NCBI GenBank assembly: GCA_021234155.1
Contig: JAJEKV010000059.1
Coordinates: forward strand, 62,001-126,000
DNA length: 64,000 nucleotides
Direction: 5' to 3'
From: Isoetes taiwanensis
Taxonomy: Eukaryota; Streptophyta; Lycopodiopsida; Isoetales; Isoetaceae
Shown one piece after another: positions 23,418-34,738 of this stretch; positions within the stretch are counted from its first letter, which is position 1; each line of letters begins with the position of its first letter. Under the pieces are notes generated by a model that worked only from the letters and a program-made list of their open reading frames with translations, did not search any database and was not told the DNA's origin. Both the position numbers and the translations under genes were made by a program.

Positions 23418-24240
23418 TTTGAAATTCAAATTTATCCTGTAAAATCATATAAACAACAGTCTGTGAAACTTTTTTCGTTCTAAGCGAAGGTTTAGCGTCT
23501 GTGACATCCCGAAAAAAATTTTTTTTTTTTCTTTTTTTTCGACGATTTTTTTCTTGGTTGGCGTCTGGACGAAAAAGTTCAGCGTCGCGGCTTTCCACGG
23601 CTTTTAAAGTCTGTGAATTTTTTTTCGGCGGCGGGGTTTTTTATCGTTAAATAATGTATTTTATTAAAAAATACGTATTTTTTGACTTTATACGTCAGGA
23701 ATTTTGATTTTGTACGTATAGAACCTATCCCTGAGAAGGGGTACTTGTGTTTAATTTTAATTTGACAACAAATAAGAAAGTGGATCACACGATGTGAATT
23801 TAGTGTGTTCCATTTTTGTTGCATATGTACTATTCGCTTGGTGTGATCCTTCTTGAAAAAGAATATGCTCTTTGAAAAGGGATAATGACTTATGTACTTA
23901 AGAGTGCTAAAGCATTTTAGATACAAATAGGAATGAGTACTTGTGTTTAATTTTAATTTGACAACAAATAAGAAAGTGGATTACACCATGCGAAATTAAT
24001 GTGTCCCTTTTTTTTTTTTTGCATATGTAATATTCGCTTGGTGTGATCCATCTTGAAAAAAAAATAGCTTTCGAGTAAAAGGAAAGAAAGAAATATCTTA
24101 TTTAAAGTGTAAAATGTTAGTATGTAAAGTGTTGGTTCATTAAAATACTATTTGTTTACGCTAAGTTGTAAGTTCAATATTTGTGTTTCTATTTACTTTT
24201 TTACGCAAGGATCACACCAGGCGAATTTCTTATATGTAAT
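22560..24240. repeat. Dispersed tandem family with hairpin-forming arms
   Basis: Four full units and one partial unit share GACAACAAAYAAGAAAGTGG, then GATCACACCATGCGAA, a T-rich loop of about 30-40 bases, and the inverted arm TTCGCTTGGTGTGATC. Hairpins lie at about 22615-22672, 22917-22997, 23783-23852 and 23977-24050, with a lone left arm at 24209. Units are about 200-300 bp apart and share GTACTTGTGTTTAA before the hairpin. Each could form a ~16-bp imperfect stem. This looks like an amplified MITE or satellite. No coding sequence was seen. Confidence 0.75.
23068..23731. mobile_element. 664-bp MULE-like MITE inserted in the hairpin-repeat family
   Basis: The ends are GGGATAGGTTC (23068-23078) and its reverse complement (23721-23731). 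The 9 bases on either side, TGAGAAGCA and TGAGAAGGG, match at 7 of 9, as for a Mutator-type target duplication. The sister repeat units at about 22862 (AAATAGGAAGGGGTACTTG) and 23926 run straight through this point, so they act as empty sites. The interior repeats GCGTCTGTGAAA-like words about ten times between poly-T/poly-A runs and has no coding capacity. Such subterminal iterations are typical of transposase binding sites, but no partner is visible. Confidence 0.65.
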
Positions 24241-24954
24241 TATTTCTGCGCATGAAGATTTCGCATATTTCTCTATGCCTTGTCCACTTCATAATTGTTC
24301 AATTTCTAACAAAACCAAGTGCATGCGCCCAGGCGGTGCATGCACCCATAGTATATGCATGTACTGAGTGCATCCATATGAGCTTAAATGATTTTGTTAG
24401 GGGCTTCCACAAACCTCTTTGCATCTTGTTCTTTGAGATGTATTCGCTATATATATGGGATCAAGTCCGATAGAGCATCTCAAGCTTGTTTCATTCTCAA
24501 TGAGGAATGGATATCATCAGCGCCCTCCTTTCAACATCAATCATCACTTTTTTATATTCAAAGTCCTTTGCCTCGTGAATGTCAATAAGCCATCGTTATT
24601 AGTCATAGTCGCGATGGTTTAATGCCATAAATATTTTTTATTTGTTTCTAATATGTGAAAATGGGACAATAAATGCACAATCTCTCGAAATCCGTGAGAA
24701 TCTATAATTATGAGGTGTAGGTAATCTACATGGCATTGGGGAGAAGAATAAGAAATCTGACGTGGAATGGCTCTTACGAGGCCATTTTGAGATCCCAAAT
24801 CCGCCCTAATGCCTGTGTCATCTGGAATGTCTGATACTGAAACCCCCAACTTGCCTGCTAGTCCCTCTACATCATCATCAGACTCGGTGTCAACTGCTCC
24901 TCTCGTTCAGACAATAAGCATCACAGAATATGGTGAACCTAGTCAGTAGTAATG

Positions 24955-25620
24955 TTGTGGTTGGTAAGGGTCGCTGGCTGAATAGAACTTGCATCCATGG
25001 AAGAATGTTGACGCACTGAACATAGCAGTGCAAGTTACCGAGGCTATAGTGTCCACCCACATCCTTCCGATTGCATGTGCAGGTGCAGACAACATTGCAG
25101 AGGCTGTGGGCACATTTATCGAATGGCCTCGGCAGGATATAAGATATCATGCCACTAATCTATCTCCTTCATCACTGAGCTCAAATATAGAATCTGTAAA
25201 GGCAATGTCAGATGCAGATGAAGAAATTGATCCTATAGTGGATCTAGCTACTCGGTTTCCTCGCAGGATAGCATCAGATGATGATGAACCACCACCCAAG
25301 AACTAATCTCTTGGACAAGCATTGCCACGTTCTTTATTCATGTGACAGAAGTAAATATACAGAGACCATAATTGTCTTCAGTGACCCCAGGATGTTGTTG
25401 ACGATGAATTTTTAGGAAACTAAAAGGTGGGCCTTTGTGTGAGAAAGGTGCTTCCTGAACTAATTACAGAGGATCTCAAATGTCATGCTTGTGCAGAAAG
25501 GCCAACAGAAAATGCACTTGTACAATGGAAAAATAGCGATGTGATGCTGCAGGATGGAAGGACTATCACACAATATCTGCAAGCTCGAGAAGCTAAAGAT
25601 AATGCCATCGATCTGAGCCA
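24955..25620 (+). pseudogene. Second CACTA DUF8039-like fragment with downstream remnants
   Basis: A DUF8039-like domain is readable across a frame change: GRWLNRTCIHGRM, then IAVQVTEAIVSTHILPIACA and NIAEAVGTFIEWPRQDI. An acidic tail follows (DADEEIDPIVDLATRFPRRI) to a stop at 25306. A separate plus-strand frame at 25427-25620 (LPELITEDLKCHACAERPTE, later LQDGRTITQYLQAREAKD) probably belongs to the same decayed element, but I cannot name it. The domain matches the fragment at 18.1 kb. Confidence 0.6.
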
Positions 25621-26320
25621 TCGGATTGGTATTCTCGAATGGGCGAGCATGCATCTCTCCCATGCATGCATGCATTGCATGCATTTTCTGGGGCTCTGGT
25701 TCATCCAGATATCGCTATTTCTTGCAGGCTCTTCATCGACTTCTCATCGGCATTTTCTCCTCTCTCAGCAGTTCCGTTAACTCTCTTTCTTTGATACCAT
25801 GCAGGGGAGGGACTTTTCCCTGCTTTGGTTTGATAGTTTGACGTCCTTTTCCATGTTGTGACATGTTCTTCCCCCATCTTGTCCCTTTTTTGTCATCCTT
25901 CAACCTTCTACCTCGATCCCGTTTTGATAAGGTTCTCTTTTTGTCGGGAGCTTTTGTCTGTTTTCATGCGAGCCCTTATTCGAGAATGCTATCGATCCGA
26001 GCCATCGGATCAGTATTCTCAAATGGGCGAACATGCATCTCTCCCATGCATGCATGCATTGCATGCATTTTCTGGGGCTTTGGTTCATCCAGGGATCGCT
26101 ATTTCTTGCAGGTTCTTCATCGACTTCTCATCGGCGTTTTCTCTTCTCTCAGCAGTTCCCTTGACTCCCACCCACCCTCCCTCCCTTAATGTGTATATTA
26201 TTGTAAATGTTATTTTTTGTCGCGTGGCACGCGTGACCAGCCCCTCGCTTTTTCGAGGTGTAAATGTTGTTTTTTGTCGCATGGCACACGTGACCAGCCC
26301 CTCGCTTTTTTCGAGGTTTT
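25608..26320. repeat. Direct repeats with CATGCATG (RY) tracts
   Basis: A ~170-bp unit containing CATGCATGCATGCATTGCAT and CTTCATCGACTTCTCATCGG occurs at about 25608-25785 and again at about 25985-26165 (offset about 378). A second pair follows: ~66 bp with ACGCGTGACCAGCCCCTCGC, about 26195-26260 and 26262-26325. Open frames across this segment on both strands are by-products. RY elements bind B3-domain factors in seed plants, but nothing here shows a linked gene. Confidence 0.65.
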
Positions 26321-26325
26321 TTCTC

Positions 26326-28920
26326 TATTGGTTTTTTGTTGATGATGTGCAGGTCTAGGGGTGATGCGTGACTTCGGTATTCTCTGTGGAACGTGGGTTT
26401 TTTTGTGGGATGTTTAGCAGCCCCTTGCCGAGATTTTATCGCTAGGGTTTTTCCTCGAAAACCTGAAAGGGCGGGGTTTTTTAATCCCAGCGGAGAGCTA
26501 ACCAACATCTGTAGCACACAATTTTATTTGGGGTCCAGATGTTATAACTAGATATTCCCTATGTTTTTCATTTTTTTGGGTAGCCTGCGATGTGCAGCTA
26601 CCCACTCTATACCATTGTAGAAAAACTGCTGAGATGAATGAAAAGCCTAGCTAGGGAGCTTTTGTCTATTTTCATGCGAGCCCTTATTCGAGAATGACAT
26701 TACAACCCCAACATTTGGTCTACGGCTGAAAACAACAGAAAAAATAAAATACAGGTTGTTTTTTTGAAGATTTGAAAAAAAATCTAAATGTAGTTATAAG
26801 GAGGTGCGGTTTTCCAAGGATATGATGTAGTTTTTGTTAAGGAGCCGTAGTTTTTTTTTTTTAAGAATGTGTTCTTAAGGAGGTGTAGTTTCTTTTTAAG
26901 GATGTGTTGTTTTCTCAGGCGGTATGGTTTTTTGAAGAGATGTTTTTTTTTTTAAGGTGGTGTTTTCTAAGGTAGTGTTTTTTTGAGGTGTGGTTTTTTT
27001 ATGGTTTTCTCAGAATCCATGTAAGACCAAGTTGCCCACATGCCATTACTGCCACAAAATGGCAGCATACAAGAGCTATATGCATGCTTGACACACTTCA
27101 CTAGCATTTGACTTCATACATGTGTGTGACTTGTAGAACGTGAAACTTGAAGACATCCATCACTTGGCAACTTATGGAAGACCCATTGATATGAAGAACC
27201 AAAGATGGACACTAGTTTAGCATCATATAGGCATTTCTTGAAGGACATTTGATCACCTAAGCATCTTGAACACTTGAACTCAAAGGCTGAAGACACCAAA
27301 GTTAAAATTTGGAAGACCACTCGAAAATCAATGGTACTTTGCATGATTCAAGGTTTTTCCATGATGTTACATCTTAAGGAATGATTTTCTATTTCCCAAG
27401 GCTTTGCTACCATCATTCCACCAAAAAAGATCATCTCTTATACATCATTTTCTCCCCTTTCATACAACATTGCCATTTGTCAAGACCAAAGTTAGCAAGA
27501 TCGTTTTTCCTAGTCAACATTCATCCATCACATATGACAAATAGCTAAACTTCCATCCAATTTAGCCATTTCTAAAGTCCAAAACCATATTCTCTCTCCA
27601 AAAAAACAAGATAGAGAGAGAAAGTATATCTTTAACATGACATTCCTAGAAAAGGCAAAAATTTGGCCTAAAAATCTCAAAATCCAAGCACCATTGTGCA
27701 TATATGTCAAAGGTTCCATTATATCACCCCCACATCATCACCATATCACAAAAAGTTTTTGACTAGGCGAAACTTTGTTTGCTAATTTTCTTGCCACATC
27801 ACCACCCTCACATTGCCATGTCACCCTTTGCTTGCCAAGTCATCACCTTTGTTGCCAAATCACTCATCCTTAGCCATTCTTGCCTTAAAAACAAAAAAAA
27901 ACTTATAATCCAAATTTTCTTATTCCAAAATGCAATGGCCTTTGAAAAAATTGAATTTGGCCAAATTTAGACTTTCAAAGTCGATTTCTTGGAATGCATG
28001 CAAAAGTAGGAAATGACAAAACTAGCATATCTACTCCAGTCCGGACTACACCTAGTTTCCTCTTATCCATTTCCGCCACAACCCATTTTAGAATAGAATA
28101 TAATAGAATATAATAGAGTTTTTATCGTCTAGTTCAAGAAACATCGTCAAAAAACTCAAAAATCTTAAGTTCTAGGTCATTGTTGCAAAGTGATAATCCG
28201 TCAACCGGAAGTCGATTTTTAAGGTCACATTTGCGTATTTCTTGTTGAGAGAACCTGATGCACTATGCTTGCAAGCGTGTCAAAGATATCTCTAGGTGTC
28301 AGAATTGAAAAAATATCTCATTTACGCATTCTGCAAAAATCTGAATTCTGTCAGGAGCATTGACTTTATTTTGACTTGGTCAAATTGTCAAAATTGAACA
28401 GGTTCTACATACGTGTTGGGGCTAGACTTTTGGTCATAGATTCTTTGCATTTTAAAGCACCTGTCTGAATTGAAATGACATCAAATTTCAAGATTGTTTG
28501 TGCATGGCATAAGTTTTGCTGAGAGTGCCTTTTCTTGGTTTTGGGAAATCACTTGAAACTTGAGTTCTTTGCATTATTTTGGCAAGTATCTTGCATAGAT
28601 TGGTTGCTTAAGCAACTTGGAGGTTCTAAACCACTGAGGTTGAAGGTTTGCCAGGAACACCTTCAAGAGCCATATGCTCGTCCTTGACATGCAACTCACC
28701 ACAACCTCATGACATGTACACATAGCCTTTCATGGCGCCGACTGGTTTTCTAGACTTCTCTTCACTGACTACAAGTGTGTTCGAGTTGAGGTCCTTTGGC
28801 ACTTTGGCCAAGGATTGGTCTTCTGCCCATAGAACTTATTTCCTAGAGTAATGTCAACATCTTGAGTCCATTGGCAAAGACGATTCGCAGTTCCGAGGTG
28901 GGTAAGTCACCCGTCCCTCG
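26326..28920. other. No gene recognised
   Basis: From 26760 to 27010 the DNA is low-complexity (TAAGGAGGTG and poly-T words). From 27010 to 28900 it is AT-rich with a short tandem (AGAATATAAT, about 28090-28118). I see no protein family, tRNA or element end here. Confidence 0.4.
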
Positions 28921-28924
28921 CATT

Positions 28925-30115
28925 TTGGCTTGCATTGAAACACGCCACCTAGGCTCCAACATGCCAAGGTGGCTCCAACATTCCAATTCAAACATTAATG
29001 GCCTAAAAATGCCATTTCTAATGAGATATTTTATAATGCTTTAATTGATTTCCTGTGTTGTTTTATGCCCCTAGGATCTACCATTTGGCTCCACACATGC
29101 CACGTGGGCTCCCGCATGCGAATGTGGATCAAACATGCCAAGGTGGCTCAAAATTGCGACGTGGGCTCCAACATGCCACGTAGGCTACAACATGCCAAGG
29201 TGGCTCGATCATGCGTGCCACGTGGGCTCCAACATGTCAAGGTAGCTCAAACATGCCACCTAGGCTCCAACATGCTATGGTGGCTCAAACATGCCAAGGT
29301 GGCTCAACCATGCGTGGGCTCCAACATGCCAAGGTGGCTCTAACATTCCAATTCAAACATTAATGGCCTAAAATGCCATTTCTAATAAAATAATTTTCAA
29401 TGGTTTAATTGATTTCATATGTTATTTTTTATGGTTCAAATATTGTACCCTAGGATCCACTATGCCAGTTGGCTCAAACATGCCACGCCCACTCTAACAT
29501 GCCATGTGGGCTCCAACGTGCCAAGGTGTCTCAAACATGCCACGTGGGCTCCAACATGCCACCTAGGCTCCAGCATGGCAAGGTGGCTCAAACATGCCAC
29601 GTGGGCTCCGACATGCCACCTAAGCTCCAACATGCCAAGGTGGATCCAACATGCCACCCAGGCTCCAACATGCGAAGGTGGCTCAACCATGCCACGTGGG
29701 CTCCAACATGCCAAGGTGGCTCAAACACGCCACCTTGGTTCCAACATGCCAAGGTGGCTCTAACATTCCAATTCAAACATTAATGGCCTAAGATGCCATT
29801 TCTAATGAAATAATTTTCAACGGTCTAATTGATTTCATATGTTATTTCGTATGGTTCAAACGTTGTACCCCTAGGATCCACCATGCCAGTTGGCTCAAAC
29901 ATGCCACACCCACTCTAACATGCCACGTGGGCTCCAACGTGCTAAGGTGTCTCAAACATGCCACGTGGGCTACAACATGCCACATGGCAAGGTGGCTCAA
30001 ACATGCCACGTGGGCTCCAACATGCCACCTAAGCTCCAATATGCCAAGGTAGCTCCAATATGGCACCTAGGCTCCAACATGCCAAGGTGGCTCCAACATA
30101 CCACCTAGTCTCTAA
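28925..30115. repeat. 19-bp minisatellite with CACGTG core, in a higher-order array
   Basis: The unit is GGCTCMAACATGCCAMGKK (19 bp), alternating versions with CCACGTGG, CCAAGGTGG and CCACCTAGG. Three blocks (about 28930-28980, 29085-29345, 29465-29765) and a fourth (29885-30110) are separated by near-identical ~120-bp spacers starting TTCCAATTCAAACATTAATG, giving a higher-order period of about 420 bp. Because 19 is not a multiple of 3, three units make a 19-codon repeat, which explains the long repetitive open frames on both strands. These are not genes. CACGTG is the G-box core bound by plant bZIP and bHLH factors. Confidence 0.88.
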
Positions 30116-30119
30116 CATG

Positions 30120-30152
30120 CTCTCTCTCTCTCTCTCCCTCCCTCCCTCCCCC
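30120..30152. repeat. Pyrimidine microsatellite
   Basis: A run of CT dinucleotides grades into CCCT units and a C run. It lies exactly between the minisatellite and the 5'-truncated LINE. Confidence 0.85.
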
Positions 30153-30169
30153 CTCCCAATTCAAAAGTG

Positions 30170-31384
30170 AGATACCAGATACAGTTGAAAGTAACATTGG
30201 AGTTAAACAAGGATGCCCCTTGTCTCCTACTATATTTGGTCTCTTTATTGACAGCCTGGAAGAATAGTTACATAATAACTGTGATGGAGGAACTGAGATT
30301 CAAGGACATGTGATCCAATTGCTCTGATATGCTGATGATATGGAGCTATTTGCACGATCCCAGGTACACATGCAGCAATTACTTGATCAATTGGCTGCTT
30401 TCTGTAACGAAACGGGGATGCAAGTAAATCTAGAGAAGACTAAAACCATGACAGTAGGTGCGCTCAAGCAGGAACAAGGGTTTCTCTATTTGGGTGAAAA
30501 AGTTGAGATATGCAAGACATATAAATATCTGGGACTTACTATTAGCAGGAATCATAAACGGCATCAATGCATACAACAAAGAATTGAAAGCGGGCAAAAG
30601 GCACTGTATTCTATGCAAAGCATGTGCAGGAAAACCCACATATGGGCATGGCCACTAAAGAAAAAACTATATGAATCTCTAGTCCAAAGCATAGTCTCAT
30701 GGGGCTGAAATTTGGGGACCAGGGCTGCCACAAGGCTCTTGGGATGATATTGAACAGGTACACAAGAAGCTTCTCAGGCTGGAATTGGGCGTAAAGGCGC
30801 AAACCCCATATCCGATGATGCTAGCCGAATGCGGCACTATGCCACTTAAAGGGGAAGCTTTACTCAAATGCATTACTTACCTTGCTAAAATAAAAAAGAT
30901 GGATGCCACACGCATTCCTTATTATGCTTGCCTGAACACTGAACATAAAGGATGGTTTGCTGATGTCAAGACATGGCTTGAAAGATGGGATATCATGTGG
31001 GAAGAGGCAATTTCCATTGACAACCTGAGAACAGGGGTCTATGAAAAGGTTAGAAGAAAAATGTGGATGAGCCCAAAGACTAAGATGATATTGTACAAGA
31101 TGCATATGAATCCTACATTGGATGAGTCAATACATCTAAAGGAGAACTTATCGATAAAGAAGAGGCACAATATCAGTAGAATCCGGCTCAGTTCGCACCA
31201 TCTAGGTGTGGAGGTTGGGAGATGGGGTACTACTCCGAGAACCATGAGATGCTGCAAAGTATGCGACAAAGATGAGATAGAAGACGAAGACCATGTCATA
31301 CTTAAGTGCCCAGCCTATAGTATAATACGAGACAGATATGGCATCAACGTGCCTGATTTCAGAGGGGGAGATGGGCGCTCGTGA
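30170..31384 (+). pseudogene. LINE reverse transcriptase, C-terminal part with zf-RVT (5'-truncated)
   Basis: This encodes the end of a non-LTR retrotransposon polymerase. Visible motifs: GVKQGCPLSPTIFGLFID (about 30200), YADDMELFARSQVHMQQLLD with the catalytic YADD (about 30330), GMQVNLEKTKTM, and YKYLGLTISRNHKRH. After a frame change at about 30705 come AEIWGPGLPQGSWDDIEQ and a long intact frame (30785-31384) ending in the zf-RVT zinc finger (CCKVC, then HVILKC). At least two stops (about 30268 and 30328, the latter right before YADD) and one frameshift make it inactive. The upstream endonuclease and ORF1 are missing, as expected of a 5'-truncated copy. Confidence 0.88.
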
Positions 31385-31581
31385 GTATGGCGCTTATCTT
31401 GCCAGCGTCTGTTCTTGTAACTTGAGCATCAGGACTCCGTTTTCGATGATCTTCAGTTTGTTGGAAAGCTTATTCCGAGAGCTTTCTATCAGTATAAATT
31501 TTATTAGGGTTTGCAATTAGGTTGGTGGCTGGATTTGGGCCTGTGTGATTTCGGCCACTTTTCGTAGAGATGGGGAAGAAA
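31385..31581 (+). other. Probable 5' UTR and start codon of a second LINE, cut by the large element
   Basis: This stretch follows the first LINE and ends in GTAGAG ATG GGG AAG AAA (ATG at 31570-31572), immediately before the terminal sequence of the large element at 31582. On the far side, at 51561, the same frame resumes as VKTDIALAFKAAAKRR. I infer that both sides are one LINE ORF1 split right after codon 4. Confidence 0.5.
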
Positions 31582-34480
31582 CATGATTGCAAATTAAACG
31601 GGAGTGTTGCAGCACTCCCGTTTCGAAGATGCCCTTGAAAAAAACAGCTTGCTCTAGAAAATGACACTTTTTTCCTTCTAATTGGGAATTCCAGTAGGCT
31701 TAATTTTTTTTACCTCCTTTTTGGCCCCTTAGTGCAAAAGAACTTGGATTTTGCTAGAAGCAGCACTTGAAAAGGGAAGAATTTAGACATGCTTTTGTAT
31801 TCTCAAAAAGTATTTTCTTGAAAACACCAGAATGCAGTGAATAAAATAATTATTATATAACTAGTAATGGTGCCCAGCGTTGCTGGGCATAAGTCCAGAG
31901 CTCGCAAATGTTTTGGCCACAATAAGAAAAGCGCGCATCCTGTTAAAATAACGGTTGCGATCTTTTGATGCGATCTTTTGTTGGTTCTCACCACATAACC
32001 GATGTGGTCTTTTGTTAATTCTTACTGCATTTGAGAATAAATCGGTATGTGTCTGACGTATTTCAACATGAGATTAGTTGTATTATGGATACCAATATGT
32101 TGCAATATGTATGTTGAATGAGGCATATGTTGTTAATAGGAAATGTGTAAAATGTTCTAAGACTTTAATTGTATATTTGCTTGCAACTTTTATCAATGTC
32201 AAATGTAATTTGATTAGTCTTTGCTTTATCTTAATCAATGGAATTGCTCTTAAAAAACATATTCACACAAATGTTTCATGTTTATTGTTATCTTTAATGA
32301 GTTTATAACTGGTTTCCAACTTTTTGGTAAATGCGTGCAATGCAGAGTTATCCAAGGCCGTTGGAACTTGGGGTTCCTTTATAAACCTTAAATCTTTTTC
32401 AAAGATAGTCACTTTGCATCATGCAAAAGCAACAAAAATTCTATTTGCAAAGGACATAAGTTTAAGAAAGTCTAAAAGTCCACAACAATGAACTAAAAAC
32501 AGCCCGTCCACAATAACCACCAATATAACATAACAAACACATCAAAGAAACAAACAAAACCCCTTTCAGTAGGTTCCCCAATGACGCATCTTGCAGTTTT
32601 GTTGGCTTTTGTTTTTATTGAAATTATTTGGGCCATTCGATAGGGCATTTTTCTCCCAAGGTTTATGCCTGCGGCGGTTTGAGGCAGCCGGAGTTGGGAT
32701 GTCCGAAAAAGGGGGAGTCTGAACGTGTGATTGTCTATGATTGTCTTTCGTTTCTAGAGCTGGACGATTTTTGGTGGAGGCCATGCCTTTTTATTCGTTT
32801 ATCTCTTGTTCATTCTTTGTTCTAGGGCCCAGGTAGCTTGCGAGGTAGGTTCGGCAGTCCGTGATCAATTTTTAGCCCTCTTTTCGGTTAAACTTCTTCC
32901 ACGGCTATTCGGAAGCAATCATTGGCCATTTCTGATTGGGTTTTATTTCTCAAGGATGGAATTTTTCCCGGAGGAATTTTTGCTTGTGTTGATCGAGTTT
33001 TTCTTCTTGTTGTTCTCCTCTCTTTTGGGATTGGTGTGCTTGTGCCGATCAAAGGGTTTTCTTTGCTATTGTTAAGCCCCTCTTCATCATTGGATTTTGG
33101 AACACGGTGTTTTGCCCGTGGGGTCCAATTCCCCTACCGGTTCAATGTTCATACCTTATTGTTGTTTTGGTTGGCTATTTCTGTTCTTTTGCTTCTAATG
33201 TTCAATGTTCATACCTTATTGTTGTTTTGGTTGGCTATTTCTGTTCTTTTGCTTCTAATGTATGGCTCTTTTGCTTCTAATGTTTGGCTGATGCCACTTG
33301 TTCACATCTCTGTATTGTGCATCTGTTCTTTTGCTACTAATCTGGGGTTGATGCCACTTGTATCTGGCTAATGCCACATGTACGAACCAGATTTGTTGTG
33401 AATTGCCAATGATCATTGGCATAGAAGGCTAGGATTTTTTTTAATTCATGGAGGGACCAAAATACACAAAAAGGGTAGCATCTATATCAGCAACCAAGAA
33501 ATATACCTACATTTTATGCAGCCTTTGACAAAAGTTGAGCTAAGCTCATTGTTGCGGAAGACATATAAGCGCCCACGAATTTAAGCAAAAAAACCCACAA
33601 ATTTATCTCGAACCCACAGATTTATATTTCATGTAGGCTTCAAGGATGCTAGGTCGGCTGTCACCAAATTTTGGCCACTGGACTCCAATTCCAAAAGAAC
33701 CACCTACGTATTTGGATGGGCCAAGCTCATATCGGAGGATGCAAAGCTAAGCTTATCCATGCCGCTTTTATCTTTGCAGTAAAAAAGGATAGCAGCATTG
33801 CTTGGCAATTAACAAACAGGCCGCTGCTGCTCAAGGGTTTTGCCCTTAAAGGTACAGTAGAACATTAGATACACACAGAAACCCAGACATCAACATTTGT
33901 AACTGGACACAAGCGGTTTTTGTTGGAACAGCCTTATTGTCCACCTTGATGTCCACGTACATCAAGGTCAGGTTAATATCCTGACATGTTAAATATGATT
34001 GCGCAGTCCTTTGGGCTAACCAAATTTCCAGTAGAATAGTTCATAGTGGCTCCAATACCCCTATTAAACACCCCAGTTAAATAATTAATCATTTTATACT
34101 TCTGAGGAATAAACCTGTGATCAGAAATGCTTGATATTATTTACATATATGATTCTCCTTTATCATTGGAGAGCAAAACAGATTTAAAACAACCACTTTA
34201 ACTTGTTAAAATGTAGGTCTGACAAAAAAAAGTATCTCTCAACTTCATATGCCTTATAGTCAATTCACATACCTTAGTATCACCTTGGCATATGCTAACT
34301 GTCTTCCACAGAGGAACAATTGGAACTTTGATCGTTCTCCTTGATCTTATAATTCGAAGAACACTTCCTCTCCACGGTCTTGGATATCTCTTCGGCTCTT
34401 TTCAATTTGTCACCTACAAACACTTCAAAACCTGTATACTTTATACTGCATTGTGCATCATTTTTGGAAGTCTCTGTGCC

Positions 34481-34738
34481 CTATATATGTGTTCCATACA
34501 CATCAACAACTTTAGCATCAATGTCGTCATCTAAGTAAGCCTGAAAGTCACCATTATCACAATCAATCCCATATTTGATTGCATCCACTGCAAACCTCTT
34601 TAAGGCTATGGTCTTATCTCCCTGAAAATCAGTGGGAAGCTTTCCACAATCATTTAAAGAAGTAGCATTGCTTAAAGCATCATTGTTGAAATGATGCACT
34701 CCATGGATCCAACAAAGGTAGAGAACTGGTGACATCAA
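34481..34738 (-). pseudogene. Possible captured gene fragment in Helitron A
   Basis: An 85-residue minus-strand frame contains GDKTIALKRFAVDAIKYGID and YLDDDIDAKVVDVYGTHI, with CAG steps before GDK and before AYLDD that could mark exon borders. It looks like real protein, but I do not recognise the family. Helitrons often carry exon pieces of host genes, which would explain it. Confidence 0.35.

Noticed and set aside
25858-26358. Overlapping 108-166-codon frames
   Set aside because: They span direct repeats and exist in several frames on both strands.
29065-29783. Open frames of 60-114 codons on both strands
   Set aside because: They are produced by the 19-bp minisatellite, whose three-unit period keeps any frame open; the peptide is only a repeat.
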